A DNA stretch of 64,000 nucleotides from Vibrio panuliri (GTDB lineage: Bacteria; Pseudomonadota; Gammaproteobacteria; Enterobacterales; Vibrionaceae), in the NCBI RefSeq assembly GCF_009938205.1, contig NZ_AP019655.1:1240001-1304000 (forward strand). The letters run 5' to 3'. Numbering within the stretch: position 1 is the stretch's first letter; every line of letters starts with the position of its first letter. The notes beneath the pieces are model-generated. The model worked only from the letters and a program-made list of their open reading frames with translations. It made no database searches and was not told the origin of the DNA. Positions 52,059 through 61,287 of the stretch are shown piece after piece. A program made the translations under genes and the position numbers.

Positions 52059-52625
52059 TTATAGCTTGTAGCAGCAGTCTAAGCGGTAATCATCGCCATT
52101 TTTCGCGGTGTACTCTTTATCTTCACTGCAAGCCATTGGTTTTCCTTTCTTGTCGCCTTTCACCAAGCTGATCCAATGACGCATCGCTGAACTGGCTTCC
52201 ATATGTGGAAAAGTCGTGCATGTTTCCATTTGGATATCGTCAATAGTAATAAATTCAACACTACCCGTACCTCTTTGACGACCAAAAGTCACTTCCATAT
52301 GGCTACCTGTACCATCACGGAACAGAATTGAATGTGGGTGTTCTTTCTCCCCTGTAAAGGCAACGAAATGCTTAGGGTGTTTTAGACCACTGTGCGTACC
52401 ATCTTTGAAAAACGCCATAACGTGACGTAAATCAATTACGTACTCAGTCACATCACAGTGCGAGCCGTTCTCTAGAGGGAACAGTTTATCTAGCAACTGC
52501 TTAGTCTTCATCTGCTTTTCTTGTGCTTGGTCCGCTTTAATTGCTTCCACGGCAAAGACTGCGTTCGCAATAAAAGAAGTCGAATTTGTTTGGATGTCAT
52601 TGTTTTCGAACGTTTGCATATTCAT
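52059..52625 (-). CDS. Unknown 188-aa protein divergent from the DUF3612 regulator
   Basis: A soluble protein without a signal peptide. The N-terminal third is Asn/Thr/Lys-rich and helical (FAVEAIKADQAQEKQM); the remainder is beta-rich with many His and paired C-terminal cysteines (YRLDCCYKL). Segments FRDGTGSHMEVTFGRQRG and CTTFPHMEASS recur in no family that I know. GAGGGAAAGACT precedes the ATG at 52625. It is divergent from the XRE regulator and may be its target. Confidence 0.6.
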   Translation of the reverse strand: MNMQTFENNDIQTNSTSFIANAVFAVEAIKADQAQEKQMKTKQLLDKLFPLENGSHCDVTEYVIDLRHVMAFFKDGTHSGLKHPKHFVAFTGEKEHPHSILFRDGTGSHMEVTFGRQRGTGSVEFITIDDIQMETCTTFPHMEASSAMRHWISLVKGDKKGKPMACSEDKEYTAKNGDDYRLDCCYKL

Positions 52626-52787
52626 AGTCTTTCCCTCGCGTATAACGCACAATTCTTAATATCCTTGGCAGTTCATGAAACCTGCAATCCAACGAGATTG
52701 TAAATTTGTGAACTTGCTTACTAGGTAGATTAGCGAATTTTTTACTACAATTTCACAACAAAAATTTTACACTGTGAATTTTACAAA

Positions 52788-54296
52788 ATGCTGCTGTCAA
52801 AAAGTTTAATCCGTCAGTCCCATTTTTTAGGGACCAAGATAAGAAATCTAAGAAAACGTAACCATTTAACCATGGAAGATCTCTCTGCCCGTTGTATTCG
52901 CATCAACCCCGAGTACGCCCCTTCCGTCTCCTACCTTTCGATGATTGAGCGAGGAAAGCGTGTTCCAAGTATCGATATGCTTGAAGTTATCGCTGAAGTT
53001 TTCCAAAAGGATCCCGCATGGTTTCTTGACGATGAACCGACTCAAGAGGACATCACCCCAGATAAAGGTAACCGGGGTGGAATCAGTGGCATGGCGTTAG
53101 AGCCTAGTTTTCTTTTTTCCAAAGAGATCTTACAGATCGCCATCCCTGAAATGCTCTCTCAAACCGGAATAACAGGTCGCCAGTTCGCCCACCTATTGAT
53201 TCGGGCACATCAGGAAAGTCACCAAAACCATTTTCCCGATCTCGAGCGAGCGGCAGAAGAGATAGGCTTAAAACGCCTGAACTTGTCGACACAAGATCTT
53301 ATGAATATCGCCCGAAGCATGGGGTTAACCATACGTTGGATTTCTCGCGCCCCACAAGATGTGGTTGATGAGATGGGAATGAGCGCTAAGCAAGTGGTCA
53401 CCTCTTTTTTTGAACCACCAGGCAGTATTTATCTGAATGAAATCCTGCGTGATTACCCTACGCGCTTGAAATATGACTTAGCGGTTTATATTGGTCACTG
53501 TGTACTTCACAGCAAGGAAGGATTGAAGAGCGTCCTCTCTGTCGGCCATGCGAACAGCTGGGAAGAGCAGCCCGAGCAAAGCAATAATACCGAACTTAAC
53601 TCACAACACATTCTTCAAGCATGGCGAGATTTTGAGTCGAGCTTTTTTGCTGGGGCTCTGCTGTGCCCCAAAGTCCCATTTAGGCAATTGCTCGATCGGA
53701 ACGGTTATGAGATTGATGTGCACAAAAAGGCAGGCGTATCTCCTTCTGTCGCCATGCGTCGTATGACGGTGGTCTCTCCTTACCCTCATTGGCACTACTT
53801 TGATGCCTATGGCGAAAATAAACTCAAAGCAGTCTATCGAGGTAATGGTATTCCTCTGCCATGGGGAAACATGCGAAAGGTTAACGACCCATGTCAGCAT
53901 TGGGCGGTGTTTCGACGTCTATCCCAACCTCAAACTGGTAGCTCTGCACAGATTTCCATTCTTCATGTCGGCGATGAACCAAGAATCTATTGTTGTGAGT
54001 CAATGAACATGACCGATCCTGCAGGGAACAATCGTGTACTCTGCGCTGGTATTGACCTCAATCCGGCGATCAACGCACAAGGTGGGCATGCATTAAGTAT
54101 CGCGGAAGAGCTGAAAGCCCTCTGTGTTGAGAATGGAGGCAGTGCTGCTATCCCTCAACATATCAAACGTGAGTTCACCACTATAGCGAAGATACTCAAC
54201 ATCAACTGGGTAGAACGAGGGTTAGACTCTGATGCACGTGTCATTTGCTCACGTGGGGCGGTTTGCCCACGTCAACCTAGTTGCTACAGCGATTGA
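52788..54296 (+). CDS. XRE transcriptional regulator with DUF3612 domain
   Basis: 502 residues: an N-terminal Cro/CI HTH (about 15-80; TMEDLSARC, SYLSMIERGKRVP), then a long DUF3612 region related to the short-chain-fatty-acyl regulator (ScfR/RamB-like) design. GHCVLH near residue 247 sits where these proteins keep a degenerate HExxH helix. The C-terminus has a cysteine cluster (CSRGAVCPRQPSCYSD). In many vibrios such a gene neighbours glyoxylate-shunt genes, but not here. The divergent promoter carries TTTGTGAA/TTCACA-like repeats that may be its site. Confidence 0.85.
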   Translation: MLLSKSLIRQSHFLGTKIRNLRKRNHLTMEDLSARCIRINPEYAPSVSYLSMIERGKRVPSIDMLEVIAEVFQKDPAWFLDDEPTQEDITPDKGNRGGISGMALEPSFLFSKEILQIAIPEMLSQTGITGRQFAHLLIRAHQESHQNHFPDLERAAEEIGLKRLNLSTQDLMNIARSMGLTIRWISRAPQDVVDEMGMSAKQVVTSFFEPPGSIYLNEILRDYPTRLKYDLAVYIGHCVLHSKEGLKSVLSVGHANSWEEQPEQSNNTELNSQHILQAWRDFESSFFAGALLCPKVPFRQLLDRNGYEIDVHKKAGVSPSVAMRRMTVVSPYPHWHYFDAYGENKLKAVYRGNGIPLPWGNMRKVNDPCQHWAVFRRLSQPQTGSSAQISILHVGDEPRIYCCESMNMTDPAGNNRVLCAGIDLNPAINAQGGHALSIAEELKALCVENGGSAAIPQHIKREFTTIAKILNINWVERGLDSDARVICSRGAVCPRQPSCYSD

Positions 54297-54310
54297 GAAA
54301 CCCAGATAGA

Positions 54311-54341
54311 AAAAAAGCCAATCACAACAATATGATTGGCT
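54311..54341 (-). terminator. Qrr terminator
   Basis: On the minus strand AGCCAATCA-tattgttg-TGATTGGCT followed by TTTTTTTCT. Confidence 0.92.
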
Positions 54342-54419
54342 ATATATGAATGTGAACAAATTAGTAGGTTCACTAACAACGTCAGTTGGCTAGGTGACCC
54401 TCGGCTTAATAAGGGTCAC
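54311..54419 (-). ncRNA. qrr: Qrr quorum-sensing small RNA
   Basis: The minus strand reads TGACCC...GGGTCA (5' hairpin), then the Qrr core CCTAGCCAACTGACGTTGTT and AGTGAA, then a terminator AGCCAATCA...TGATTGGCT-TTTTTT. This core is the hallmark of Vibrio Qrr RNAs, which act with Hfq on luxR/hapR-type, luxO and other mRNAs at low cell density. Upstream are a sigma-54 promoter and three LuxO-type boxes. Length ~109 nt. Which Qrr paralogue (1-5) it is cannot be decided. Confidence 0.97.
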
Positions 54420-54429
54420 TTTATCTAAA

Positions 54430-54444
54430 GCATTTAATGTGCCA
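54430..54444 (-). promoter_or_regulatory. Sigma-54 promoter of qrr
   Basis: On the minus strand TTGGCACATTAAATGCTTT gives the -24 GG and -12 GC exactly 12 bases apart, matching TGGCAC-N5-TTGCT with one mismatch. Confidence 0.9.
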
Positions 54445-54520
54445 ACTTTATAAATGGGATAAATGCTATAAAAACGGTTAAACAATCAGCGATTGCAGCA
54501 AAACAGCGTGCATAAATCCA

Positions 54521-54575
54521 TTGCAAAATGCAAATGTCGATGCAATATGCAATTTTTCGGGATCGCATAATGCAA
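54521..54575. promoter_or_regulatory. Three LuxO-type enhancer boxes
   Basis: TTGCAAAATGCAA (54521-54533, perfect TTGCA-W3-TGCAA), ATGCAATATGCAA (54540-54552, one mismatch) and, inverted, TTGCATTATGCGA (54563-54575, one mismatch). They lie ~80-130 bases upstream of the sigma-54 promoter, as for LuxO-P enhancer sites of qrr genes. Confidence 0.85.
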
Positions 54576-54579
54576 AAAC

Positions 54580-55938
54580 CTACTTTGTGTCACGTAGCTT
54601 ATCTTGATACATAGCATCATCTGCTTCGCGAAGAATATCTTCGACAGACGCCATTTCAGGTTGATACATCGCGTAGCCAATACTCGCACTGAACTCAATT
54701 GAGTGTCCATCGTAATCCAATGGTTCATCACAGAGACAACGAGCAACATTCGCCACAATCGTTTTGGCGTTGCTTTCTTCCCGTACTCGCGGTAACAAAA
54801 CCAAAAACTCATCGCCCCCAACGCGTGCGACCACATCAGAGCCGCGCAAAGCTTGTTGGACACGCAGACCAACCGCTTTTAGCACGCTGTCTCCAGCATC
54901 ATGACCATACCGATCGTTAATCTGTTTAAACTTATCGAGATCAATATTCAACAGAGCAAAGCACTCTTTGGACTCAGAGCGCTGCGCCATCGAAAACTGC
55001 CGTTTGAGGGTAAACATAAAGTAGCGACGGTTAGGTAAACTGGTTAGCTCATCATGGAGCGAGCGCTGATTGGCCTGGTGATACAAAAAATAGACGGCAG
55101 CAAAGGCGATACACAGCATAAGTAAAGAGCTGTAGCCAATTAGTCGAGCACCATTAAGTTGATACCAATCCGTTTCGCTAAGAAAGCCGTTATCGATTGT
55201 CGAACTGATTCGCCAAGTCCCATGAGGAAAATGCACTAACTCGCTCGAAAAAGCATTGGCGTGCTCATCACCCTCACCAAATATTTGGCTTACCGCCTGC
55301 TGTTGGCTATCTAAAGAAACAATACTAAGTCGATAGTGCTTAGAGAGTTGATAGACACCCGCGTCGCGTAATAAGTTACTCAAACCAATTACAACGCTGG
55401 CAACTCCCCAGTAATTTTGATTGAAGGGAGGATCGGTAAATATCGGCACACGAGCGACAAGCCCTCTTTCACCACTGGAAAAATGCACAATGTCTGAAAT
55501 AAGCGCCTCTTCGACGACTTTGGCTTCTTGTACAGCGCTCCACGCCTCTGGTCTATCCCGATAATCACTACCAATAAAACGACGATGGTGATTAGGGTAG
55601 ACATATTCCACCACATCATCGGGCGCTAAAAGAATGGCATTAATATGTGAACTGCGCTCTATGATGTTTTCGGCGATCGCTTCCCATTGTTCTTGGCGGA
55701 ACTCTCGATTCGTGGCCACAACTACGGGTAGGCTATTGACTAGGTAGATATCCGAGATAATCAGTGATTCCAGTTTTGCTCGGATTATTGACAACTCTTC
55801 TTTCGCATTTTCCTGTTCAATTTGACTAATGTATTGGTGCTGCAAGCTGGTCATGTACTCTATACAAGCAACCGTGATAACGATGAGGATAGCAAAACAC
55901 AACGTCAATGGACGGTGCCAGCTACGTCTGAACCTCAT
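54580..55938 (-). CDS. Membrane diguanylate cyclase with periplasmic CHASE-type sensor
   Basis: A 452-residue protein: a membrane helix (about 10-30), a periplasmic sensor (31-265, CHASE-like; PDDVVEYVYPNHHRRFIGSD), a second helix (266-287) and a GGDEF domain. GGDEF at 374-378 is perfect and preceded by RGSD at 365-368, the RxxD product-inhibition site. It should make c-di-GMP under feedback control. GGGGGAGTAT before the ATG at 55938 is a strong ribosome-binding site, so the longer frame to 56022 is not needed. Its 3' end adjoins the qrr enhancer boxes. Confidence 0.92.
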   Translation of the reverse strand: MRFRRSWHRPLTLCFAILIVITVACIEYMTSLQHQYISQIEQENAKEELSIIRAKLESLIISDIYLVNSLPVVVATNREFRQEQWEAIAENIIERSSHINAILLAPDDVVEYVYPNHHRRFIGSDYRDRPEAWSAVQEAKVVEEALISDIVHFSSGERGLVARVPIFTDPPFNQNYWGVASVVIGLSNLLRDAGVYQLSKHYRLSIVSLDSQQQAVSQIFGEGDEHANAFSSELVHFPHGTWRISSTIDNGFLSETDWYQLNGARLIGYSSLLMLCIAFAAVYFLYHQANQRSLHDELTSLPNRRYFMFTLKRQFSMAQRSESKECFALLNIDLDKFKQINDRYGHDAGDSVLKAVGLRVQQALRGSDVVARVGGDEFLVLLPRVREESNAKTIVANVARCLCDEPLDYDGHSIEFSASIGYAMYQPEMASVEDILREADDAMYQDKLRDTK

Positions 55939-56149
55939 ATACTCCCCCGAAAAATGAGCTGAATTTACAATTAGATTTAATAACCGATGATCTTGCGCCA
56001 TCGTTTGGTTTAAAACATACAAGCAACAACTAATACTTAATGTTGAGTTATATCTTTATCATTTATTACAAAATATAATAAAACTGGTGAAATTACATCG
56101 AATTTTGCACAAAAAATACCAAAAATGACGTTTTAGGAGTGTCAGGGAT

Positions 56150-56743
56150 ATGTCAAGTAATCTCATGTGGCATGAAGTCGACGGTGGGAAACTATTATTG
56201 ATAAAGAACTTTTTGCCAAAAGCGCAAGCTGATACCAATTATCAAACTTTACTCAATCAGACACCGTGGCAACAAGAAGCTATCACTATGTTTGGTCGGC
56301 ACGTTCTTCAACCTCGCCTTCAAGCATCGTATGGGGAACATGCCTATCAGTATTCTGGCCTAGTACTTTCACCCAAACCCATGCCAGCACTCATCACACA
56401 ATTGAAAAAGCAATGTGAGATCGTTTGCCAACAGCCATTTAATACCGTTTTGCTTAATCTTTATCGCGATGGACAGGACTATATGGGTTGGCATCAAGAC
56501 AATGAGAAAGAACTCGGCGTCAACCCAGTGATCGCCTCAGTCAGTTTGGGTGCGGTGCGTAAGTTTGCGATAAAACGTAAAGATGGCTCCGCTAAACTCG
56601 ACTTTCAATTGAACCACGGCAGCCTATTGGTTATGGCTGGAGAGCTACAACACCACTGGCGTCACTCACTACCCAAGACTAAGCGGATTTCAGAGCCAAG
56701 AATTAACCTTACTTTCCGTTATATCGTGCCCGAATTTCAATAG
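56150..56743 (+). CDS. alkB: AlkB-type 2-oxoglutarate/Fe(II) dioxygenase
   Basis: A 197-residue AlkB homologue. The iron ligands HxD (His115, Asp117 in GWHQDNEKELG) and distal His172 (RHSLPK) are present, and the 2-oxoglutarate arginine and substrate-site arginine are in RINLTFR (Arg184, Arg190). It repairs alkylated bases (1-meA, 3-meC) in DNA by oxidative demethylation. Closer to the ABH2/ABH3-like group than to E. coli AlkB by its GWHQDNE motif. Own promoter; no operon partners. Confidence 0.92.
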   Translation: MSSNLMWHEVDGGKLLLIKNFLPKAQADTNYQTLLNQTPWQQEAITMFGRHVLQPRLQASYGEHAYQYSGLVLSPKPMPALITQLKKQCEIVCQQPFNTVLLNLYRDGQDYMGWHQDNEKELGVNPVIASVSLGAVRKFAIKRKDGSAKLDFQLNHGSLLVMAGELQHHWRHSLPKTKRISEPRINLTFRYIVPEFQ

Positions 56744-56898
56744 CGTCAAATCCCGACTGGTGCGCTGATATTCCGTTAAGGTCAGCGTAAGAGCCTGACT
56801 ACGATATGTTTGTTATCAATCTGACATGTTGCTCACATTGACAGCAAAGATATTTGCTAAGCTAAGCACTTCAACACTCATTGAGCTAGGAACTGCTA

Positions 56899-57966
56899 AT
56901 GCGTCGAACTTTTTCCTTATTACTACTTGGGTTCTCTTTATCCCACACCGCTTTTGCTGATACCTCTGCAGCGTACCAAGAGTCGGCCGATCTCATTAAA
57001 CAAACATACGAGCAAAACCTATACACCTTACCCGCTTTCAAGGAAGGGCATTATGGTTTGAGAATGTATCGCCAAACCCTAGATAGCAAGTACTCAGCCG
57101 CAATCTGGAGTGACCTAGCAAGAGTGGCAAGTCGCCTCAACCACTTTGCGGCAGAGGTGAACACACCTGAAAGCATCTATATCTACTCTGAGGGAAGATT
57201 GTCTGGCTACATTGGGGATGATGATGAGCGCAGCATTCGCCGCTTCAACGCGACAAAACACATGCCTGAATACCTCTATCTCGGGGTTGACCTGCTTGGC
57301 TCAATGGCACGTGCGAATGAATATGGCCTGAAACATAAACAAGACCAAAAACTGCGTGAGGTTATCCGTCGCTATGATTTTGCCCGTTACGCTACCGACC
57401 CCGAAATGATTCGAGCGTGGGCAGCTCAGCTCGCCAATCAGGTATATTGGTTGCGTCAACTAGGAGAACAAGATGTCGTCGATCAGTTTATTGATAGTTT
57501 TCGCAAAACCTATCCCGACGCGATAGATAAAAAGCTCTCACCGCAGCAATACGGCAATAAACTTTATGGCATGACGCACATTATCTTTGCCGACTCTAAC
57601 TACTACCAAAAGCAAGTCAATGAGCAAGATCACCAATGGATATACGACTACTTCCGTCAAAACATTGATCAAATTTTGCTTAGAGCGAAAGAGGACGTAA
57701 TCGCCGAAGTCGGCCTCTCGTTTTTGCTGGCTGGGTTAGATAACGACCCAGTGGTCGCGAAAACCCGTAAGGCGATCAACAAAGCCATCGATAAACAACA
57801 AGGTATGATCCCTTCCGTCACTGGTGATTTCGATTTCTCTCACGGTGAGCATAGAAATGTGCTGGCAATTATGTTGCTCGACTGGCAGCAAGTAAATCAA
57901 GCACCTACCTACCAAAAGCAACCTGAGATATTCACTCGCTTACCTTATGGACTCGAGCCAAAATAA
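56899..57966 (+). CDS. DUF3541 family secreted protein
   Basis: A 355-residue protein with a signal peptide (FAFA-DT at about 21). The rest is all-helical (YQESADLIKQTYEQNLYTLP, YGLRMYRQTLDSKYSAAIWSD) as in DUF3541 proteins, which are found mostly in Vibrio and Shewanella relatives and have no assigned activity. The fold may be an alpha/alpha barrel. A very stable hairpin follows the stop. Confidence 0.8.
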   Translation: MRRTFSLLLLGFSLSHTAFADTSAAYQESADLIKQTYEQNLYTLPAFKEGHYGLRMYRQTLDSKYSAAIWSDLARVASRLNHFAAEVNTPESIYIYSEGRLSGYIGDDDERSIRRFNATKHMPEYLYLGVDLLGSMARANEYGLKHKQDQKLREVIRRYDFARYATDPEMIRAWAAQLANQVYWLRQLGEQDVVDQFIDSFRKTYPDAIDKKLSPQQYGNKLYGMTHIIFADSNYYQKQVNEQDHQWIYDYFRQNIDQILLRAKEDVIAEVGLSFLLAGLDNDPVVAKTRKAINKAIDKQQGMIPSVTGDFDFSHGEHRNVLAIMLLDWQQVNQAPTYQKQPEIFTRLPYGLEPK

Positions 57967-57985
57967 AAGCCTTTAACATCTCTAT

Positions 57986-58013
57986 GTCGCCCTCGCCGCA
58001 ACGCGAGGGCGAC
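57986..58013. terminator. GC-rich hairpin between convergent genes
   Basis: GTCGCCCTCGC and GCGAGGGCGAC form a perfect 11-bp stem. It lacks a T-run, so it may block transcription read-through physically rather than act as a classical terminator. Confidence 0.5.
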
Positions 58014-58017
58014 GATA

Positions 58018-58929
58018 CTAGGCCAAACGAGACTCTCGGCGTTCCAACCACTTAGGCAACAACACATTCATTACACTCGAAATAACAATTAACCCGAGTC
58101 CAATAACTTGAAAACGATGGAACGTCACGTCAAAAAAGAGCAGTTGCCAAATAGCAGTAAACAGCAAGTTGGTAAAAATGAGTGGTGCTAACTGTGAACC
58201 CGAATCCGCTAGCCGATAGGCTTTCGCACGAAATACCTGAGTATTGATGATCAGCACCGCCAAAAGCAGTAGCACAACCACGACCATTAAAGAACTCACT
58301 TGCTGAGGATGCCACAATGTCTCACCACTGTGGGCAGAAAACAGAACCAGCGGAGCAATGAGTATTGCAGCAAAAGTAAATGACCAGAAGTTAATCTCAT
58401 AGGGATTGAGTTCACTTTTGCTTGCTCGGTAAAGACTTAACTGTGAACCGGCGTTAAATGCTCCCGCTGATAGGCCAATAAAGAGCTCAGGACGTAGTTC
58501 AATCCCCCCCACATCACCAGCCAATAGCATCACCCCAACAAACGTGGTGATCAATGCTGCAATCGTGACGGTAGAGATAGGCACACCATAAATTAGCTTT
58601 TCTAACAATGGTAGAAACAGAGGGCCAGTACCGAACAACACCACGCTCTCAACCAAACTGAGATGGTTCAAAGAATAAATAAAGCAAATTTGGCAAGCAC
58701 CAATGCACAATGCCCTAACCCAAATTGGTTTAAGAAGATCGCGCTTTGGTACGCGCAATTTTCGCCCAACAATAAAAATCAATAAAACCAAACTAGGCAC
58801 AAAGAAACGCATAAAACTGAGTAAGTTAGCCTCTAACTGATTGGTCAAGTATTTTGAAAACAGCCCCGTCAAAGACAAACTAAATGTCGAAGACAACATA
58901 AAAAAAACTGGGTACCACTGGCGCAACAT
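58018..58929 (-). CDS. EamA/DMT family transporter
   Basis: A 303-residue protein with ten predicted helices in two EamA repeats. Typical segments are FFMLSSTFSLSLTGLFSKYL at the start and EINFWSFTFAAILIAPLVLF. Such proteins export amino acids or other metabolites. TAGGGAGGTGATT is an excellent ribosome-binding site for the ATG at 58929. The divergent LysR gene is its likely regulator. Confidence 0.88.
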   Translation of the reverse strand: MLRQWYPVFFMLSSTFSLSLTGLFSKYLTNQLEANLLSFMRFFVPSLVLLIFIVGRKLRVPKRDLLKPIWVRALCIGACQICFIYSLNHLSLVESVVLFGTGPLFLPLLEKLIYGVPISTVTIAALITTFVGVMLLAGDVGGIELRPELFIGLSAGAFNAGSQLSLYRASKSELNPYEINFWSFTFAAILIAPLVLFSAHSGETLWHPQQVSSLMVVVVLLLLAVLIINTQVFRAKAYRLADSGSQLAPLIFTNLLFTAIWQLLFFDVTFHRFQVIGLGLIVISSVMNVLLPKWLERRESRLA

Positions 58930-59021
58930 AATCACCTCCCTAAAGTTGCGCATATTGTAGCTCGCGTATACCCTGTTGAATAACGATTAAAATTAACATA
59001 ACCTGTTAGAGAAACTTACAG

Positions 59022-59915
59022 ATGAGAAAGCTACCCCCACTGAAATCTCTCTATACATTTGTCGCGGTCGCTGAAACGGGCAGCATGACCGAGGCAGCGA
59101 AGGAGTTGAACGTCAGTCATTCTGCTGTTAGCCAAGCAATCAAAGCTTTAGAAACTCAATTGGGTCAGCCTTTACTCAAACGTGTTGGTCGGCAAGTAAC
59201 ACTCAACAGCGTGGGAAGGAAGTATTACCGCAAGGTGGCACCCGCTTTAGAAACTATCGTACATGCAACACAAGGGCTAATGGTTTCACCGCATTCGCAG
59301 CGCATCACACTCAACATGGTTAACTCGTTGGCAATGCATTGGTGGATACCTCGCATGCAAAACTTTAACCAATACGCTCCTAAGGTGGATGTTCGCATTT
59401 CGACATTAATCGGTCATTTTTCACTCGAAGAGGAAGGTGTCGATGTCGCGATTATTCATGGCAAAACTGACGAGTGGCTTGACTACTACTGCGAGAAACT
59501 CGCTATCGATGAACTGGTGATGGTTTGTCATCCCGATTTACTCCGCGATGGCATCAGTCCTACCGAGCTACTCGCACAATATCCTGCGATTGCCGCTGCC
59601 AACGATAGACGCAAGCATGATTGGCAAGTGTGGTGTCATCACAACGGGCTAGCCGTTCCAGATATCAGCAAAAACCTCAGTTTCTCAGCCTCTGTTCAAG
59701 CCGTACAAGCATGTATTCGTAAACTCGGGGTCTTTGTGACACATCGATTATTTATCAAAGATGATGTCGAGCAAGGTCTACTGGTTGAAATTGGCGATGC
59801 AGCACTCAACCCATTCCAAGATTTTTACTTTGCTTGTCGGATTGATAGTTTAAAAAGCGAAAATGTTCTATTACTCAGAAATTGGTTAAGAGCTGAGTTC
59901 GATGGATTAAATTAG
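59022..59915 (+). CDS. LysR family transcriptional regulator
   Basis: A 297-residue LysR-type regulator with N-terminal winged HTH (AETGSMTEAAKELNVSHSAV, QAIKALETQLGQPLLKR) and a periplasmic-binding-protein-like effector domain. The HTH reads like the GcvA/TrpI subgroup. It should sense a small molecule and control the divergent EamA exporter across a 92-base region. Confidence 0.88.
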   Translation: MRKLPPLKSLYTFVAVAETGSMTEAAKELNVSHSAVSQAIKALETQLGQPLLKRVGRQVTLNSVGRKYYRKVAPALETIVHATQGLMVSPHSQRITLNMVNSLAMHWWIPRMQNFNQYAPKVDVRISTLIGHFSLEEEGVDVAIIHGKTDEWLDYYCEKLAIDELVMVCHPDLLRDGISPTELLAQYPAIAAANDRRKHDWQVWCHHNGLAVPDISKNLSFSASVQAVQACIRKLGVFVTHRLFIKDDVEQGLLVEIGDAALNPFQDFYFACRIDSLKSENVLLLRNWLRAEFDGLN

Positions 59916-60066
59916 CAGGCTGGTCTTGAGTAAAAACCGAGGGATTAATTCAGTAAACCGTTAGTACTAATAAATACATTCATGCATTTAATTGAACGAC
60001 GTCACACTATTTAATGCTCTCTTGTTCTCAAGCAAAGAAATATTCTCCTAGACTTAGTTCTACAAT

Positions 60067-61287
60067 ATGAACTTGAGAGCACACTTAAGGATGAGTAATT
60101 TCGTCGCAGGCCATCTAGAGGAAATGGCCGATATTCGCGCAACACGTAAGCGCAAGTTAGTCAGCCTATGTTCAGTTATTTCACTTATCACTCTGGCCGG
60201 TTACGGCGTCGTCCATTTCTACAACCAAGATTACAGCTTAGCGATAATAAACCTTATTTGTACTGTGATTGTCACAACCAATTTGTGGCGCCTCAAACGC
60301 CATCAAGGGCTGCAATACACTGATATTTTGCTCTCAGGTGTACTCATGTTCCAAGGTTTACTCTTACTGCTGTACCATGCTCACTATCCCGAGCGGTTAG
60401 TCTGGCTATTCCCATTAATGGTCTCAGTCATTGCAATTAACGAATTTAAAATAGGCTTAGTCTGTAGCTCTTTATTCTGTTTGATGGCGCTCGCTGCCAA
60501 CATATTCCAGCAGAGTCAAACTGAACTTCATAGCGTGCAGACTGGCTTTTTATTTGGTCTGATTGTGCTTTGTATTATCTGCAATACCGCTGCCTATTAT
60601 TACGCCAAACTACTGCGTTATATTCAATTACTCTATCGGGAGGGCATTGAAGATCTTGCATACCTAGATCAGCTTACGGGATTGGCAAATCGCTGGAGTT
60701 TCGAAAGCTGGGCGCAGAAAAAGCTCTCTGAAGTTGGTAACTTGTCAACCACTACAGCTCTCGTATTCCTCGACATTGATGATTTCAAACAGGTAAATGA
60801 TACCTACGGACATGATGTTGGAGATCGCGTTCTACAGAATTTTGCACGTCGGCTGAAAAACAATGTTCGCTCTCGAGACCGAAAGAGTAATCACCATGAC
60901 TACTCGATAGCTCGATTCGCTGGCGACGAATTTGTTATTTTGCTCTATGACGTACGCAGTAAAAAAGATTTAGATGGCATTCTAAAACGAATCAGCCACC
61001 TCTTTCATGACAGCTATGCAGATACCAATAAGATCCGCGACCTAACCGTCAGTGTTGGTGTGGCACTCTACCCACAAGATGCTGACAATCTATCGGAATT
61101 GACTCGCTGTGCCGACAAAGCCATGTATGCAGCCAAGCATTGTGGTAAAAATCAGTTCAAATACTACAGCGGTGATATCCTAACTACCCTGACGGAGATC
61201 CCGATGGATTGCAACGTGCATAACATCGCACAGAAGTCATCCCGTCATATACATAAACCAGAGCAGCACGATAAGCGCAACGGTTAA
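60067..61287 (+). CDS. Membrane diguanylate cyclase with AGDEF motif
   Basis: A 406-residue protein: six membrane helices (about 31-180), then a GGDEF domain. The active loop is AGDEF at 285-289, a variant seen in active cyclases. Metal and phosphate residues VFLDIDDFKQVNDTYGHDVGD are intact. No RxxD inhibitory site is at the -5 position (sequence HHDYSIARF). The N-terminal block has no clear ligand domain. The start is uncertain; the ATG at 60067 has a weak ribosome-binding site. Its last ~50 bases overlap a convergent gene. Confidence 0.88.
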   Translation: MNLRAHLRMSNFVAGHLEEMADIRATRKRKLVSLCSVISLITLAGYGVVHFYNQDYSLAIINLICTVIVTTNLWRLKRHQGLQYTDILLSGVLMFQGLLLLLYHAHYPERLVWLFPLMVSVIAINEFKIGLVCSSLFCLMALAANIFQQSQTELHSVQTGFLFGLIVLCIICNTAAYYYAKLLRYIQLLYREGIEDLAYLDQLTGLANRWSFESWAQKKLSEVGNLSTTTALVFLDIDDFKQVNDTYGHDVGDRVLQNFARRLKNNVRSRDRKSNHHDYSIARFAGDEFVILLYDVRSKKDLDGILKRISHLFHDSYADTNKIRDLTVSVGVALYPQDADNLSELTRCADKAMYAAKHCGKNQFKYYSGDILTTLTEIPMDCNVHNIAQKSSRHIHKPEQHDKRNG

